A DNA stretch of 64,000 nt. It comes from Bacillota bacterium (GTDB lineage Bacteria; Bacillota; UBA4882; UBA10575). The notes under the pieces were generated by a model. It was not told the origin of the DNA and ran no database searches. It was given only the letters and a program-made list of their open reading frames with translations. Location: assembly GCA_012727535.1 (NCBI GenBank), contig JAAYGU010000069.1:41685-105684 (forward strand), given 5' to 3'. Of the stretch, positions 29,087 to 37,575 are shown piece by piece. Every line of letters begins with the position of its first letter. The first letter of the stretch is position 1. The position numbers were made by a program, and so were the translations under genes.

Positions 29087-30466
29087 ATGAATGAATTAGA
29101 TACAATTGCTGCAATTTCAACCCCTCCCGGCGAGGGAGGGATCGGGATCATCAGAATTAGTGGAGAAGATGCCGCTCAGATTGGTGCCCTAATTTTACGC
29201 CATCCTTCTGGGAGAAAGATTACTTCCTGGCCAGAACGGCAGGTTCGCTTGGGGTTAGTAATGAGCCCCGAAGGAAAATTCATTGATGAAGTCCTCTATT
29301 TTTTATTCAGAAAAGGGCGCAGTTACACCGGGGAGGAACTTCTCGAAATCCAGGGACACGGCGGGTACCAGAATTTAAAAAAAATATTAAACAGTGCAAT
29401 AAAAGCGGGCGCTCGGCTGGCGGAACCCGGTGAATTTACCAAAAGAGCTTTTCTCAACGGCCGGTTGGACTTAGCACAAGCTGAGGCCGTGATTGATCTG
29501 ATCCGGGCACAGACTGACTTGGCGCACCAAGTTGCCTTAACCCAGCTCCGAGGAGAGTTGTCTACTGTTATTCAAAGGCTGGAAAATAGCTTGTTCGAGA
29601 TTTTAGTACCAATTGAAGCCGCCTTAGATTACCCGGAAGACGAGATTCCTGATCTTGAACGGGAACAGGTGGCGCAAAGGATCACGGCTCTCTGTCTTCA
29701 ACTTGAAGAATTATTGGCCCAAGCTGCCCAGGGGGTTATTTTACGGGAAGCGGCCTCAGTGGTATTGGCTGGCCGGCCGAATGTTGGTAAATCCAGTTTA
29801 CTGAATAGTCTTTTAGGGGAAGAGCGGGTGATTGTTACGCCCATTCCGGGCACGACTAGAGATTTTGTTGCTGAAACCATTGATTTAGACGGAATACCTG
29901 TGCGGTTGATTGATACAGCCGGCCTGCGTGAAAGCGAAGATTTAGTAGAAAAAGCAGGGGTTGAGCGCACTAGGGAAATTATAAAAGAGGCGCATTTAAT
30001 TCTGGTTGTTCTTGATGCGGGTGAGGAATTAACCGCGGCGGAAGAAGAGATGATTGCCAATACTAAACATAAGCCACTTATTATTTTGAATAAAACGGAT
30101 TTACCGACCGTTTTATCGGTTAAAGAATTAAAGGACAAGTTCCCCGACTATCAAGTGCTTTCTGTTTCCGCCAAGACCGGCGACGGTCTGGCGGCGCTCA
30201 AAGAGGCTATTCGCGAAGCGTTGATCGGTCGGCGGGACTTTGAGGAACACCCGGTCTTGGTTACGCGGCTCCGACATAAAGAGGCTTTGGAAGAGGCTTT
30301 AGCCAATCTTCAGTCTGTAGCTAAGGGGCTCTCCCAGCAACAAAGTGAAGATTTGTTGGCCGTTGACCTGCGGGCTGCCCTCGAGGCTCTGGGGCGGATC
30401 ACCGGACGCTCCGTTTCTGAGGAGATTATAGATCGTATTTTTTCCCAGTTTTGTCTGGGGAAATAG
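29087..30466 (+). CDS. mnmE: tRNA modification GTPase MnmE
   Basis: The 459-residue GTPase works with MnmG to install the aminomethyl-type group at C5 of wobble uridine 34. The N-terminal formyl-THF binding domain begins DTIAAISTPPGEGGIGIIR. The G domain shows GRPNVGKSSL, DTAGLRE and NKTD. The C-terminus FCLGK carries the catalytic cysteine of the (I/L)GK tail. It starts at an ATG after GGGTGAAGAG. Confidence 0.97.
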   Translation: MNELDTIAAISTPPGEGGIGIIRISGEDAAQIGALILRHPSGRKITSWPERQVRLGLVMSPEGKFIDEVLYFLFRKGRSYTGEELLEIQGHGGYQNLKKILNSAIKAGARLAEPGEFTKRAFLNGRLDLAQAEAVIDLIRAQTDLAHQVALTQLRGELSTVIQRLENSLFEILVPIEAALDYPEDEIPDLEREQVAQRITALCLQLEELLAQAAQGVILREAASVVLAGRPNVGKSSLLNSLLGEERVIVTPIPGTTRDFVAETIDLDGIPVRLIDTAGLRESEDLVEKAGVERTREIIKEAHLILVVLDAGEELTAAEEEMIANTKHKPLIILNKTDLPTVLSVKELKDKFPDYQVLSVSAKTGDGLAALKEAIREALIGRRDFEEHPVLVTRLRHKEALEEALANLQSVAKGLSQQQSEDLLAVDLRAALEALGRITGRSVSEEIIDRIFSQFCLGK

Positions 30467-30481
30467 AGTGAGGTTTATCCA

Positions 30482-32341
30482 ATGCGTAAGTATTTTGATG
30501 TCGCTGTGATTGGTGCCGGCCATGCCGGTTGTGAAGCAGCCAATGCTGTTGCTAAAATGGGCTTTAAGACCTTATTGTTAACCCTGAATTATAATAATAT
30601 TGCCTTTATGCCTTGTAACCCTTCGATCGGCGGTCCCGGAAAGAGCCATTTAATTAGAGAGATCGATGCCCTCGGAGGCATTATTGGACGGAATACTGAT
30701 CTAGCGCATATACAGATGCGCGCTTTAAACACCAAAAAGGGACCGGCGGTTCGTGCTTTGCGTGCGCAAACCGATAAACATCTTTATCAGGAAACGATGC
30801 GGAAATATTTAGAGAAACAACCCTTAATCATGATGCGGCAGGGCGAAGTCACCGCTTTGCAGAGAACTAAAGACCTATGGCGCCTGTTTCTCAATACGGG
30901 AGTTAGCTACGAAGCGGCGGCGGTGATTATTGCGACTGGCACTTTTTTACGAGGAAAGGTGCATATCGGTTCTTTATCTTATACCTCCGGACCGCAAGGA
31001 CAACATCCTTCGCTTGCCTTAGCAGAAAACCTGGAAGCACAGGGGATAAAATTTAAACGGTTTAAAACCGGGTCACCAGCCCGGGTTCGTAAACGCTCCA
31101 TCGATTTTAGTAAAATGATCGAACAACCAGGAGATCGCTTAGCACATGGTTTTTCTCACTGGCTCCCCTGGCAACCCCGTGCGCCCGTTTCCTGCTGGTT
31201 GACTTATACCAATGAAAGAACACACCAGATTATCAGGGATAATTTGCACCTGGCCCCGTTGTATAGTGGGGCCATTACCGGAATTGGCACTCGTTACTGT
31301 CCTTCGATCGAAGGCAAAGTGGCCGATTTTCCCCAAAGAGAGCGTCATCAGGTCTTTATCGAACCAGAAGGGTTAAACACTGACGAAATGTATGTTGCCG
31401 GTCTCTCAACGAGTTTACCTGAAGCAATACAGGACGAGTTTATGCGTACGGTTCCGGGATTGGAAAATGTAGAGATCGTTCGACCGGGCTATGCCATTGA
31501 ATATGATGTGGTCTCGCCCGAACAGTTATTACGCTCTCTCCAGCTTCGCGACTGCCCGGGACTGTTTTCTGCCGGTCAGATCAATGGCACTTCCGGTTAT
31601 GAAGAAGCTGCTGCCCAGGGGTTGATCGCTGGAATCAACGCCGGGCGTTATCTTTCTGGAGAAGAAGCTTTTGTCTTAGGACGGAACGAGGCTTACATCG
31701 GGGTGATGATTGATGATTTGATTACGAAAGAGAATTATGAACCTTACCGCATTATGACCTCAAGGGCTGAATACCGTCTATCTTTACGGCAGGAAAATGC
31801 CGACTTACGCTTGACAGATTATGGATACAAGCTAAAACTAATTACTGAGCAAGAGTATGAAGCTTTTCTTCAGAAAAAAGCAAGAATTCAAGAAAAATTA
31901 GCTTTTCTCCAAGAAAATTATCTCACACCCGACTCGCGGGAAGCCCAACTGCTACAAGAAGAAACGGGAGTCAACCTACAACAAAAGACCAGTTTACAAC
32001 AGGTTTTAAAAATGCCGGAAATTAAACTACCATTACTATGGAGAATATTTAACAAAGAGGCGAGTCCCGGCGAAGAAGATGAAGTTGTGGAAAACATGAT
32101 TAAATACCAAGGCTACTTGGAAAGAGAAGAAAAAATGGCACAACGGTTACTCAAGACTGAGGCTAAGAAGATACCGGCTACTTTTGATTATACTGCGGTA
32201 CCCAATTTGTCGGCGGAAGCACGTGAGAAGCTCTCAAAATTCCGCCCCGAAACGCTCGGCCAAGCCGGACGGATTAGTGGAGTGAGTCCTGCCGATTTAA
32301 CAGCTATTTTAATATGGATGACAAGGAACAACCAACCATGA
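30482..32341 (+). CDS. mnmG: tRNA uridine-5-carboxymethylaminomethyl modification enzyme MnmG (GidA)
   Basis: The 619-residue FAD protein, partner of MnmE. FAD dinucleotide motif GAGHAGCEAA lies at about 11-20. The family blocks CNPSIGGPGKSHLIREIDALGG and TGSPARV follow, then GQINGTSGYEEAAAQGLIAGINA. The last part is the C-terminal helical domain that contacts MnmE. It follows mnmE after 15 bases. Confidence 0.97.
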   Translation: MRKYFDVAVIGAGHAGCEAANAVAKMGFKTLLLTLNYNNIAFMPCNPSIGGPGKSHLIREIDALGGIIGRNTDLAHIQMRALNTKKGPAVRALRAQTDKHLYQETMRKYLEKQPLIMMRQGEVTALQRTKDLWRLFLNTGVSYEAAAVIIATGTFLRGKVHIGSLSYTSGPQGQHPSLALAENLEAQGIKFKRFKTGSPARVRKRSIDFSKMIEQPGDRLAHGFSHWLPWQPRAPVSCWLTYTNERTHQIIRDNLHLAPLYSGAITGIGTRYCPSIEGKVADFPQRERHQVFIEPEGLNTDEMYVAGLSTSLPEAIQDEFMRTVPGLENVEIVRPGYAIEYDVVSPEQLLRSLQLRDCPGLFSAGQINGTSGYEEAAAQGLIAGINAGRYLSGEEAFVLGRNEAYIGVMIDDLITKENYEPYRIMTSRAEYRLSLRQENADLRLTDYGYKLKLITEQEYEAFLQKKARIQEKLAFLQENYLTPDSREAQLLQEETGVNLQQKTSLQQVLKMPEIKLPLLWRIFNKEASPGEEDEVVENMIKYQGYLEREEKMAQRLLKTEAKKIPATFDYTAVPNLSAEAREKLSKFRPETLGQAGRISGVSPADLTAILIWMTRNNQP

Positions 32342-33057
32342 ATCTTCATTTTCAGACCGTAGAACAGCACCTTAAGAAGCTCAACTGTATAGACGCCAAC
32401 CAAATCAAACTTAACTACCAGTATTTAGAACTACTACTACAAGTCAACCAAAAGACCAACTTAACCTCCATTACTAACTGGGAAGAAGCAGTAATCAAAC
32501 ACCTTTACGATTCGTTAATGCTCACCGAAATTGAGGATCTAACTAAACGGGAACAGATTTTAGATTTAGGTACCGGCGCCGGACTGCCTGGCATTCCTTT
32601 AGCCTTGGCTTACCCAGAACATAAAATATATTTAATGGAAGCCAGTAAAAAGAAGGCCGAATTCCTAAAACTAGCCAAACACAAACTAAAACTAAACAAC
32701 ACCACGGTACTTAATGAAAGAGCGGAGACTCTCGGCCATAACGCTGAACATCGGGGTGTTTACGATCTGGTGGTCGCGCGAGCAGTTGCGGAACTAACTG
32801 TCCTCCTTGAACTAGCGGCTCCATTTTGCCAAAGAAACGGATTATTTATTGCCTATAAAGGGCCGCACTTTTCTTCGGAATTAAACGGAGCCAATCAAGC
32901 ACTCCGAATTCTGGGGATGGAGATTCATCGCATTGTCCGTTACGAATTACCCCTTTCGATGGGGGCACGGGCCCTACTTATTTTTAAAAAATGCGGCGAC
33001 ACACCTCCGCAATATCCCCGCCGTCCGGGAATACCGGCCAAACGACCATTACGCTGA
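32338..33057 (+). CDS. rsmG: 16S rRNA (guanine527-N7)-methyltransferase RsmG
   Basis: The roughly 239-residue Rossmann methyltransferase modifies G527 of 16S rRNA. The SAM loop is ILDLGTGAGLPGIPLAL near residues 76-92, preceded by KQTNLTSI-like residues KTNLTSI and HLYDSL. ATG at 32338 overlaps the mnmG TGA (ATGA) and has AAGGA six bases upstream. The C-terminal tail after GARALLIFKK is basic and proline-rich, beyond the usual end. Confidence 0.96.
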   Translation: MNLHFQTVEQHLKKLNCIDANQIKLNYQYLELLLQVNQKTNLTSITNWEEAVIKHLYDSLMLTEIEDLTKREQILDLGTGAGLPGIPLALAYPEHKIYLMEASKKKAEFLKLAKHKLKLNNTTVLNERAETLGHNAEHRGVYDLVVARAVAELTVLLELAAPFCQRNGLFIAYKGPHFSSELNGANQALRILGMEIHRIVRYELPLSMGARALLIFKKCGDTPPQYPRRPGIPAKRPLR

Positions 33058-33060
33058 AAA

Positions 33061-33076
33061 TGTTTCACGTGAAACA
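33061..33076. promoter_or_regulatory. parS centromere site 1
   Basis: TGTTTCACGTGAAACA is a perfect match to the bacterial parS consensus bound by ParB. It lies three bases after the rsmG stop codon. Confidence 0.97.
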
Positions 33077-33139
33077 CTATCAAGGGAAAGGCGTGCTGGC
33101 GCGGCACTTACTTCAGACTACAGCTTAGAACGGTTATTT

Positions 33140-33169
33140 AAACAGGCAAGTTTTATTGCCTGTTTTTTT
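33140..33169 (+). terminator. Intrinsic terminator after rsmG
   Basis: AACAGGCAA (33141-33149) and TTGCCTGTT (33156-33164) form a nine-base stem followed by a run of T. It ends the mnmE-mnmG-rsmG unit. Confidence 0.88.
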
Positions 33170-33878
33170 AAACCTTGCACATGTTTTGAACCGGATTAAG
33201 AAAAGCCGGAAAGCTTTGAGAATTGTTCAAAGTTGGATCCCAGAACAACCCACTAACAACACGGCCAATTTCTACACATGCTTTATCCCTTCTCGGTGGT
33301 CGCAGCCGTGTTCAGCCAAAAAAGCATTAAAGACTGCACACTTTTTTCGCAGTGACTTATTGAAAAATAAACCGTTACTGGCTGGTCAACTGAAGTCTAG
33401 GCGGGCAGATGTCTACACGCTCTGACTTCTAAAGACTGTGGCGAAAGCGGCTAGCCTTAGCAATTAAACACGAAGGTTCAGGGTTTTCTTTACTCGGACT
33501 TATATCAATAAAACAAAAAGGTTGAAGTTGAACAAACCGGTCTCACAAAATTATTAGAGGCTTATGAGAGCTAGATTTATTAGGCTTAGCTTACAGAATA
33601 AATCGTGGCTTCATCTAGAGTAAACATGAATAAAGGACAGTTGGCTGGAGGACAGTTTTTATACAAAATACTTGACTATTCCTGCAGAACCTTTCCTGAC
33701 TAGGGGACTTCATAGCACCCCAGACAGGTGATGGTTTTTTATTTTTCAAGTCAAAAATCAAGAAGATACTGACCGATTAGGTTTCTAATTTGAAAAAAAG
33801 GCAGGAAGTTTGCTTCTCCGTCACGAATTTAATTATGTTCTTTTGGTAGTTTTGGCCAACGAAAAGGAGGGGAGTTTT
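33170..33878. other. Long gap between rsmG and soj
   Basis: About 700 bases without a convincing gene on either strand. Several frames are open for 60-90 codons but have no ribosome binding site and no family resemblance. In Bacillus this position holds noc, a parB paralogue; no noc remnant is recognisable. The soj promoter is presumably here, but no clear -35/-10 pair was found. Confidence 0.5.
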
Positions 33879-34640
33879 ATGGGCAAAGTCTTTGCGATCA
33901 CCAATCAAAAAGGGGGGGTTGGCAAAACAACCACTGCTGTAAACTTAGGTTCTTGCCTAGCTGTTTTAGGGAAGAAAGTTTTGATTCTGGACAATGACCC
34001 CCAAGGAAATGCCACCAGTGGCTTGGGGATCGAAAAAAATTCCATCAAACAATGTATTTATGATGTTTTAATTAGCGAGGTACCGATTGAGGAAGTAATT
34101 TTGCCGACACAAGTCACTAATTTGTTTGCCGTACCGGCTGCGCTTCGCTTGGCCGGTGCTGAAAACGAACTAGTGGGAATGATGGCTCGGGACCAACGTC
34201 TTCGCCGTTCTATTGAACCCATCCGTTATGATTACGATTATATTTTAATTGATTGTCCACCATCCCTTGGCAACCTGACCATTAATGCCCTAGCTGCTGC
34301 TGATGCTGTGATTATCCCGATTCAGTGCGAATACTACGCCTTAGAAGGGCTTTCCCAATTAATGCAAACGCTGCAATTGGTGCAAAAATTTTTCAATGCC
34401 ACTTTGGAGATTGAAGGAGTAGTATTAACTATGTATGATCACCGGACAAACCTTTCGCAACTGGTAGCAGAGGAAGTACGTAATTATTTCAAGGAGAAAG
34501 TTTACCAATCGATTATCCCCCGCAACATTCGTCTTAGTGAAGCCCCGAGTCATGGGGTGCCGATCAATTTATATGATGAAAAATCAAAAGGCGCCGAAGC
34601 CTATTTGGCTCTGGCGAAGGAAGTGATTGCTCATGAGTAG
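33879..34640 (+). CDS. soj: Chromosome-partitioning ATPase ParA (Soj)
   Basis: The 253-residue Walker-type ATPase begins MGKVFAITNQKGGVGKTTTAV with the deviant Walker A at 11-19 (KGGVGKTTT). It also has DNDPQGNATSGLGI and the Walker B-like YILIDCPPSLG. It binds DNA nonspecifically as an ATP dimer and works with ParB in origin segregation; in Bacillus, Soj also regulates DnaA. AGGAGGGG lies upstream of the ATG, although the frame opens at 33810. It overlaps parB. Confidence 0.97.
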   Translation: MGKVFAITNQKGGVGKTTTAVNLGSCLAVLGKKVLILDNDPQGNATSGLGIEKNSIKQCIYDVLISEVPIEEVILPTQVTNLFAVPAALRLAGAENELVGMMARDQRLRRSIEPIRYDYDYILIDCPPSLGNLTINALAAADAVIIPIQCEYYALEGLSQLMQTLQLVQKFFNATLEIEGVVLTMYDHRTNLSQLVAEEVRNYFKEKVYQSIIPRNIRLSEAPSHGVPINLYDEKSKGAEAYLALAKEVIAHE

Positions 34641-35514
34641 ACCTCGTGCTTTGGGCAAGGGATTGGGCGCATTAATTCCCCAATTAGAAGAGGAAGAACT
34701 CAAGAATACGATGGAGATTCCGATCCGTGAGATCGAGCTTAATCCCTTTCAACCCAGGCGAACATTTGATCAAGATAGCCTTAATGAATTGGCTGAGTCA
34801 ATTAAACTTCACGGCATTTTACAGCCTTTAGTCGTTAGAAAAACTGACCACCGCTATCAGTTGATTGCCGGCGAGCGGCGGTTGCGCGCTTCAAAATTAG
34901 CCGGTTTAGAATCTGTTCCAGTTGTGATTAAAGACCTCGATGACCGAGCGGTCATGGAGATTGCTTTAGTCGAGAATTTACAAAGAGAGGATTTAAATCC
35001 GATTGAAGAAGCGGAAGCATATAAAAAGTTAATTGAAGAATTTTCATTGACCCAAGAAGAGGTGGCGAAAGCTGTAGGAAAGAGTAGAACAGCGATTACT
35101 AATACTTTGCGCCTCTTAAACCTCCCGGCGGAGGTACAGCAGCAGGTGATGGAGAATAAAATCACCATGGGTCATGCACGGGCGCTTTTAGGGCTTGAAT
35201 CGGCAGAACAACAGCTTTATCTCAGCCAAAAAATAATAAATGAACATTTATCAGTGCGAAAGACTGAAGAGTTGGTTCGTTTAATAAATAGTTCTCCGGA
35301 TGTTTCACGTGAAACATCAACAGAAGTAAAAAAAGAAGCTCGTTCCCAGCAGAGCCAGCTTGATCCTAATCTTCAGGCCATTGTCGATGATATGACCCGA
35401 TTGTTTGGCACCAAAGTACGGATCAAAAACAGTGGTAGCCGTGGGAGAATCGAAATTGAATATTATTCTCAGGAGGAGTTAGAAAGGATTACGGAAATAC
35501 TACTCAGTTTATAA
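34633..35514 (+). CDS. parB: Chromosome-partitioning protein ParB (Spo0J)
   Basis: The 293-residue CTP-dependent DNA clamp. The N-terminal segment MSRPRALGKGLGALIP is typical. The CTP-binding ParB domain contains LHGILQPLVVRKT and GERRLRASKLAG, plus LVENLQREDLNPIEEA. A helix-turn-helix follows (SLTQEEVAKAVGKSRTAITNTLRLL) and a C-terminal dimer domain ends it. A perfect parS lies within the coding sequence at 35301-35316. The ATG overlaps the soj end. Confidence 0.97.
   Translation: MSRPRALGKGLGALIPQLEEEELKNTMEIPIREIELNPFQPRRTFDQDSLNELAESIKLHGILQPLVVRKTDHRYQLIAGERRLRASKLAGLESVPVVIKDLDDRAVMEIALVENLQREDLNPIEEAEAYKKLIEEFSLTQEEVAKAVGKSRTAITNTLRLLNLPAEVQQQVMENKITMGHARALLGLESAEQQLYLSQKIINEHLSVRKTEELVRLINSSPDVSRETSTEVKKEARSQQSQLDPNLQAIVDDMTRLFGTKVRIKNSGSRGRIEIEYYSQEELERITEILLSL
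35301..35316. promoter_or_regulatory. parS centromere site 2 (inside parB)
   Basis: A second perfect TGTTTCACGTGAAACA, in the region coding for the linker between the ParB DNA-binding and dimer domains. A parS site inside the parB (spo0J) gene is also known in Bacillus. Confidence 0.97.
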
Positions 35515-35883
35515 AAAGTGAGTAGTATTCACTGCGGTAAGGAGAGACGGAGGAAATCTATTCTCCCCAAAAATCAACTGACCTGGTGGTAGGGTTTTTT
35601 TAGCATTAGCAACCAAAGAGGGAGTGTTCTCAGGCCAAAACTAAAAACCTTCCTCGGTTTGGTTGTACGTCTTAACGGCCGGAACGGCCGAGGAGGCGGT
35701 GGTGGAGGGAGTCGCTTTAATCCTAGAAGTGGTAGTTGAGTGGAGCGTTTTTGATGTCGGGGTGGCCGGAATCGCCGTTTACTGATGCAGCATATAAAGT
35801 TTTCAGCAGCTAATTTGCTAATCGTAGTCGCGGGCATGGAAGAGGATTTGACCGACGAGAGTGGGTTATGTTTGTTGTGAGCT
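35515..35883. other. Non-coding stretch before the larC-like pseudogene
   Basis: This 369-base stretch has no intact gene. Faint larC-like pieces may lie here (for example LALATKEGV around 35600-35630 and AGMEEDLTDESG around 35832-35867), which would make it the decayed front of the neighbouring pseudogene. This is a weak reading. Confidence 0.35.
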
Positions 35884-36444
35884 TTGGTTGCTGCGGGGCT
35901 TCCCTTAGCAAAACAACCGAAACTGTCGAAAACAGGGATTGCTGCACAAAAGGTGAAAAGACTTGGCATCGAACAACTGTTCTGTCCGTCGTTGCGGGTT
36001 GTTTTTCGGGGGGTATTAAAGAGCGCTCAAGGGTTGCTTTCGGTCCCGGTGGTAGCCATGGTACGACTGTTGTCCCGAGTTCCAGTTTGTGAGTCAACAG
36101 GTGAAAACAAGGTTATAGAAACCACGATCGATGATCTAAATTCGGAAATCCTTCCCTATTAAGGAACTAATGGCGATCCCATTATTGGACTACCAATTTA
36201 CTCCCACAGTTATGAAAAAGGGAGAATTGGGACGAACATCGTTGTTTTGGCGGAACTACATACTGTTAAGCAGGTGCTGGAGGCTCACTTCCAGGAAAAA
36301 TCTATTTTGGTGATTAGGGAGATACTGTTCAGCGGGTTAACTAAACAAAGTTTTTGGAAAAAGATGAGCTTGGCCGAAAGGATGAATGAATCTTGTCCAG
36401 AATATATATATTATAAAGAACGGATAAGAAGAAGGAGCGTTTGA
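35884..36444 (+). pseudogene. Decayed larC-like gene (nickel-pincer cofactor synthesis)
   Basis: Broken frames carry LarC-like blocks in the expected order. LGIEQLFCPSL and SAQGLLSVPVVAMVRLL resemble the LarC blocks LGIEKVY... and CAHG-LPVPAPAT-ELL. They are followed at once by VIETTIDDLNSEILPY (LarC: ETNIDDMNPE...). After an in-frame stop a shifted frame has FTPTVMKKGELG (LarC: TP-QMKKGRPG), and a third has VLEAHFQEKSILVIRE. About 100 residues seem deleted in the middle, and there are at least two frameshifts and no start. LarC inserts nickel into the lactate racemase cofactor; other lar genes are not here. The call rests on motif resemblance, not an alignment. Confidence 0.55.
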
Positions 36445-36950
36445 TGGTGGATGTAACATTATACTTCAACAGCCTGTCTTTTCAGGAAAAACTGGTCTTT
36501 TTTATCCTTCTGTTTCAATTGTTGTGTCTGGTCTTTTTGGCCTTTAACGGTATAATGCTTAAAAAACTTCTAAACCGTTATCGAAATCTTCTGTCCGGTA
36601 ATGGCCCACACAACCTGGAGGATCTACTGCTCGATTTAGGGGAGAGGTTGAAAAGGGTCGAGGCCGAATTGAAAACGGTTGAAGAGCGAATCGGGAAGAT
36701 GGAAGATGAGGCGATTAATTACTTACAGCGCTGGGCGCTCCATCGTTATCAAGCGTTTGCCAATACCGGAGGCGATCAAAGTTTTTCCTTTGTTTTATTG
36801 GATAAAAAAGGCGATGGCATTCTCGTTAGTAGTATTTATGGGCGGGATGAATCGAGAACCTACGCGAAGTCAATCAAGGGTGGAAAAGCAAATTACCCCT
36901 TATCCGATGAAGAGCATGAAGTTTTAGCAAGCGCTATCCAGAAAAAATGA
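36444..36950 (+). CDS. DUF4446 family membrane-anchored protein
   Basis: The 168-residue protein has one N-terminal transmembrane helix (about 13-36), a short coiled coil (LGERLKRVEAELKTVEERIGKM) and a C-terminal DUF4446 domain. That domain has the family blocks RYQAFANTGGDQSFSFVLLD, GDGILVSSIYGRDESRTYAK and YPLSDEEHEVLASAI. DUF4446 genes often lie just downstream of parB in Firmicutes, as here. The function is not established. The ATG at 36444 follows AAGGAG by about six bases. Confidence 0.88.
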   Translation: MVDVTLYFNSLSFQEKLVFFILLFQLLCLVFLAFNGIMLKKLLNRYRNLLSGNGPHNLEDLLLDLGERLKRVEAELKTVEERIGKMEDEAINYLQRWALHRYQAFANTGGDQSFSFVLLDKKGDGILVSSIYGRDESRTYAKSIKGGKANYPLSDEEHEVLASAIQKK

Positions 36951-37103
36951 AGATATTATGAAATAACTGCAGGATTTTTAAGAAAAAAGGAGAATAATAA
37001 TTTTACCAATTGCGTTAAATGTGGAGAAAAACCCAGACATCACATGATAATATGATAAAAAATCTATTATGCGCGAATAACATACTGCGTTAGCGGTGAT
37101 TCT

Positions 37104-37505
37104 ATGGACAAGCGACTTATAAAGAGAGAAAACTGGTTAAAAAGCTTCATTCGGAAAAAAAGGGGAATCGGTTATACCATGATGCTCGTCCCCCATTCTT
37201 CGGGGGTAGCTCGCAGTATCCACATCCCCTTTTTTGTCGCGGTTTTTTTCGTTTTATTATTCATTGCCAACATCTATTTTCTGGTCCGTTACCCGTTACG
37301 GATTTCGGAGATTAGTGAACTTGATCGGACAATTTATCAATTAAATGATGTAATTACACGAAATGATAATGATATAAGATTAATCGAGCCACCCATCCAA
37401 AAAACTGAAGATTTTTCGGCCCTTGTTGAGGAGCATGGTCAGATGATTGCCGAAATTGAGGCTTTGTTGAAGTCGATCAATGATAAAAAAGCGGGTAAAC
37501 TTTAA
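37104..37505 (+). CDS. Membrane protein with the N-terminal region of the neighbouring M23 peptidases, lacking the peptidase
   Basis: The 133-residue protein shares the N-terminal part of the two M23 proteins downstream: GYTMMLVPHSSGVARSIHIPF, one transmembrane helix, the exit motif NIYFLVRYPLRI and a short coiled coil. It then ends without the M23 domain. The coding region runs to a normal stop and no M23 remnant follows. It could be a partner of the two enzymes or a truncated duplicate. No clear ribosome binding site precedes the ATG. Confidence 0.7.
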   Translation: MDKRLIKRENWLKSFIRKKRGIGYTMMLVPHSSGVARSIHIPFFVAVFFVLLFIANIYFLVRYPLRISEISELDRTIYQLNDVITRNDNDIRLIEPPIQKTEDFSALVEEHGQMIAEIEALLKSINDKKAGKL

Positions 37506-37575
37506 ACAGGGTTTGTTTAATGTAATTTAGGTAAAGACGGACACAAGAAACCCATTATTAGAGTCAAGGATGATC

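Noticed and set aside
33156..33425. Open frame of 89 codons after the rsmG terminator
   Set aside because: No ribosome binding site, no recognisable family, unusual composition; treated as non-coding.
36164..36444. Open frame before DUF4446 as a stand-alone small gene
   Set aside because: It has no start codon with a ribosome binding site, and lies inside a region with LarC-like blocks in several frames; it is treated as part of the pseudogene.
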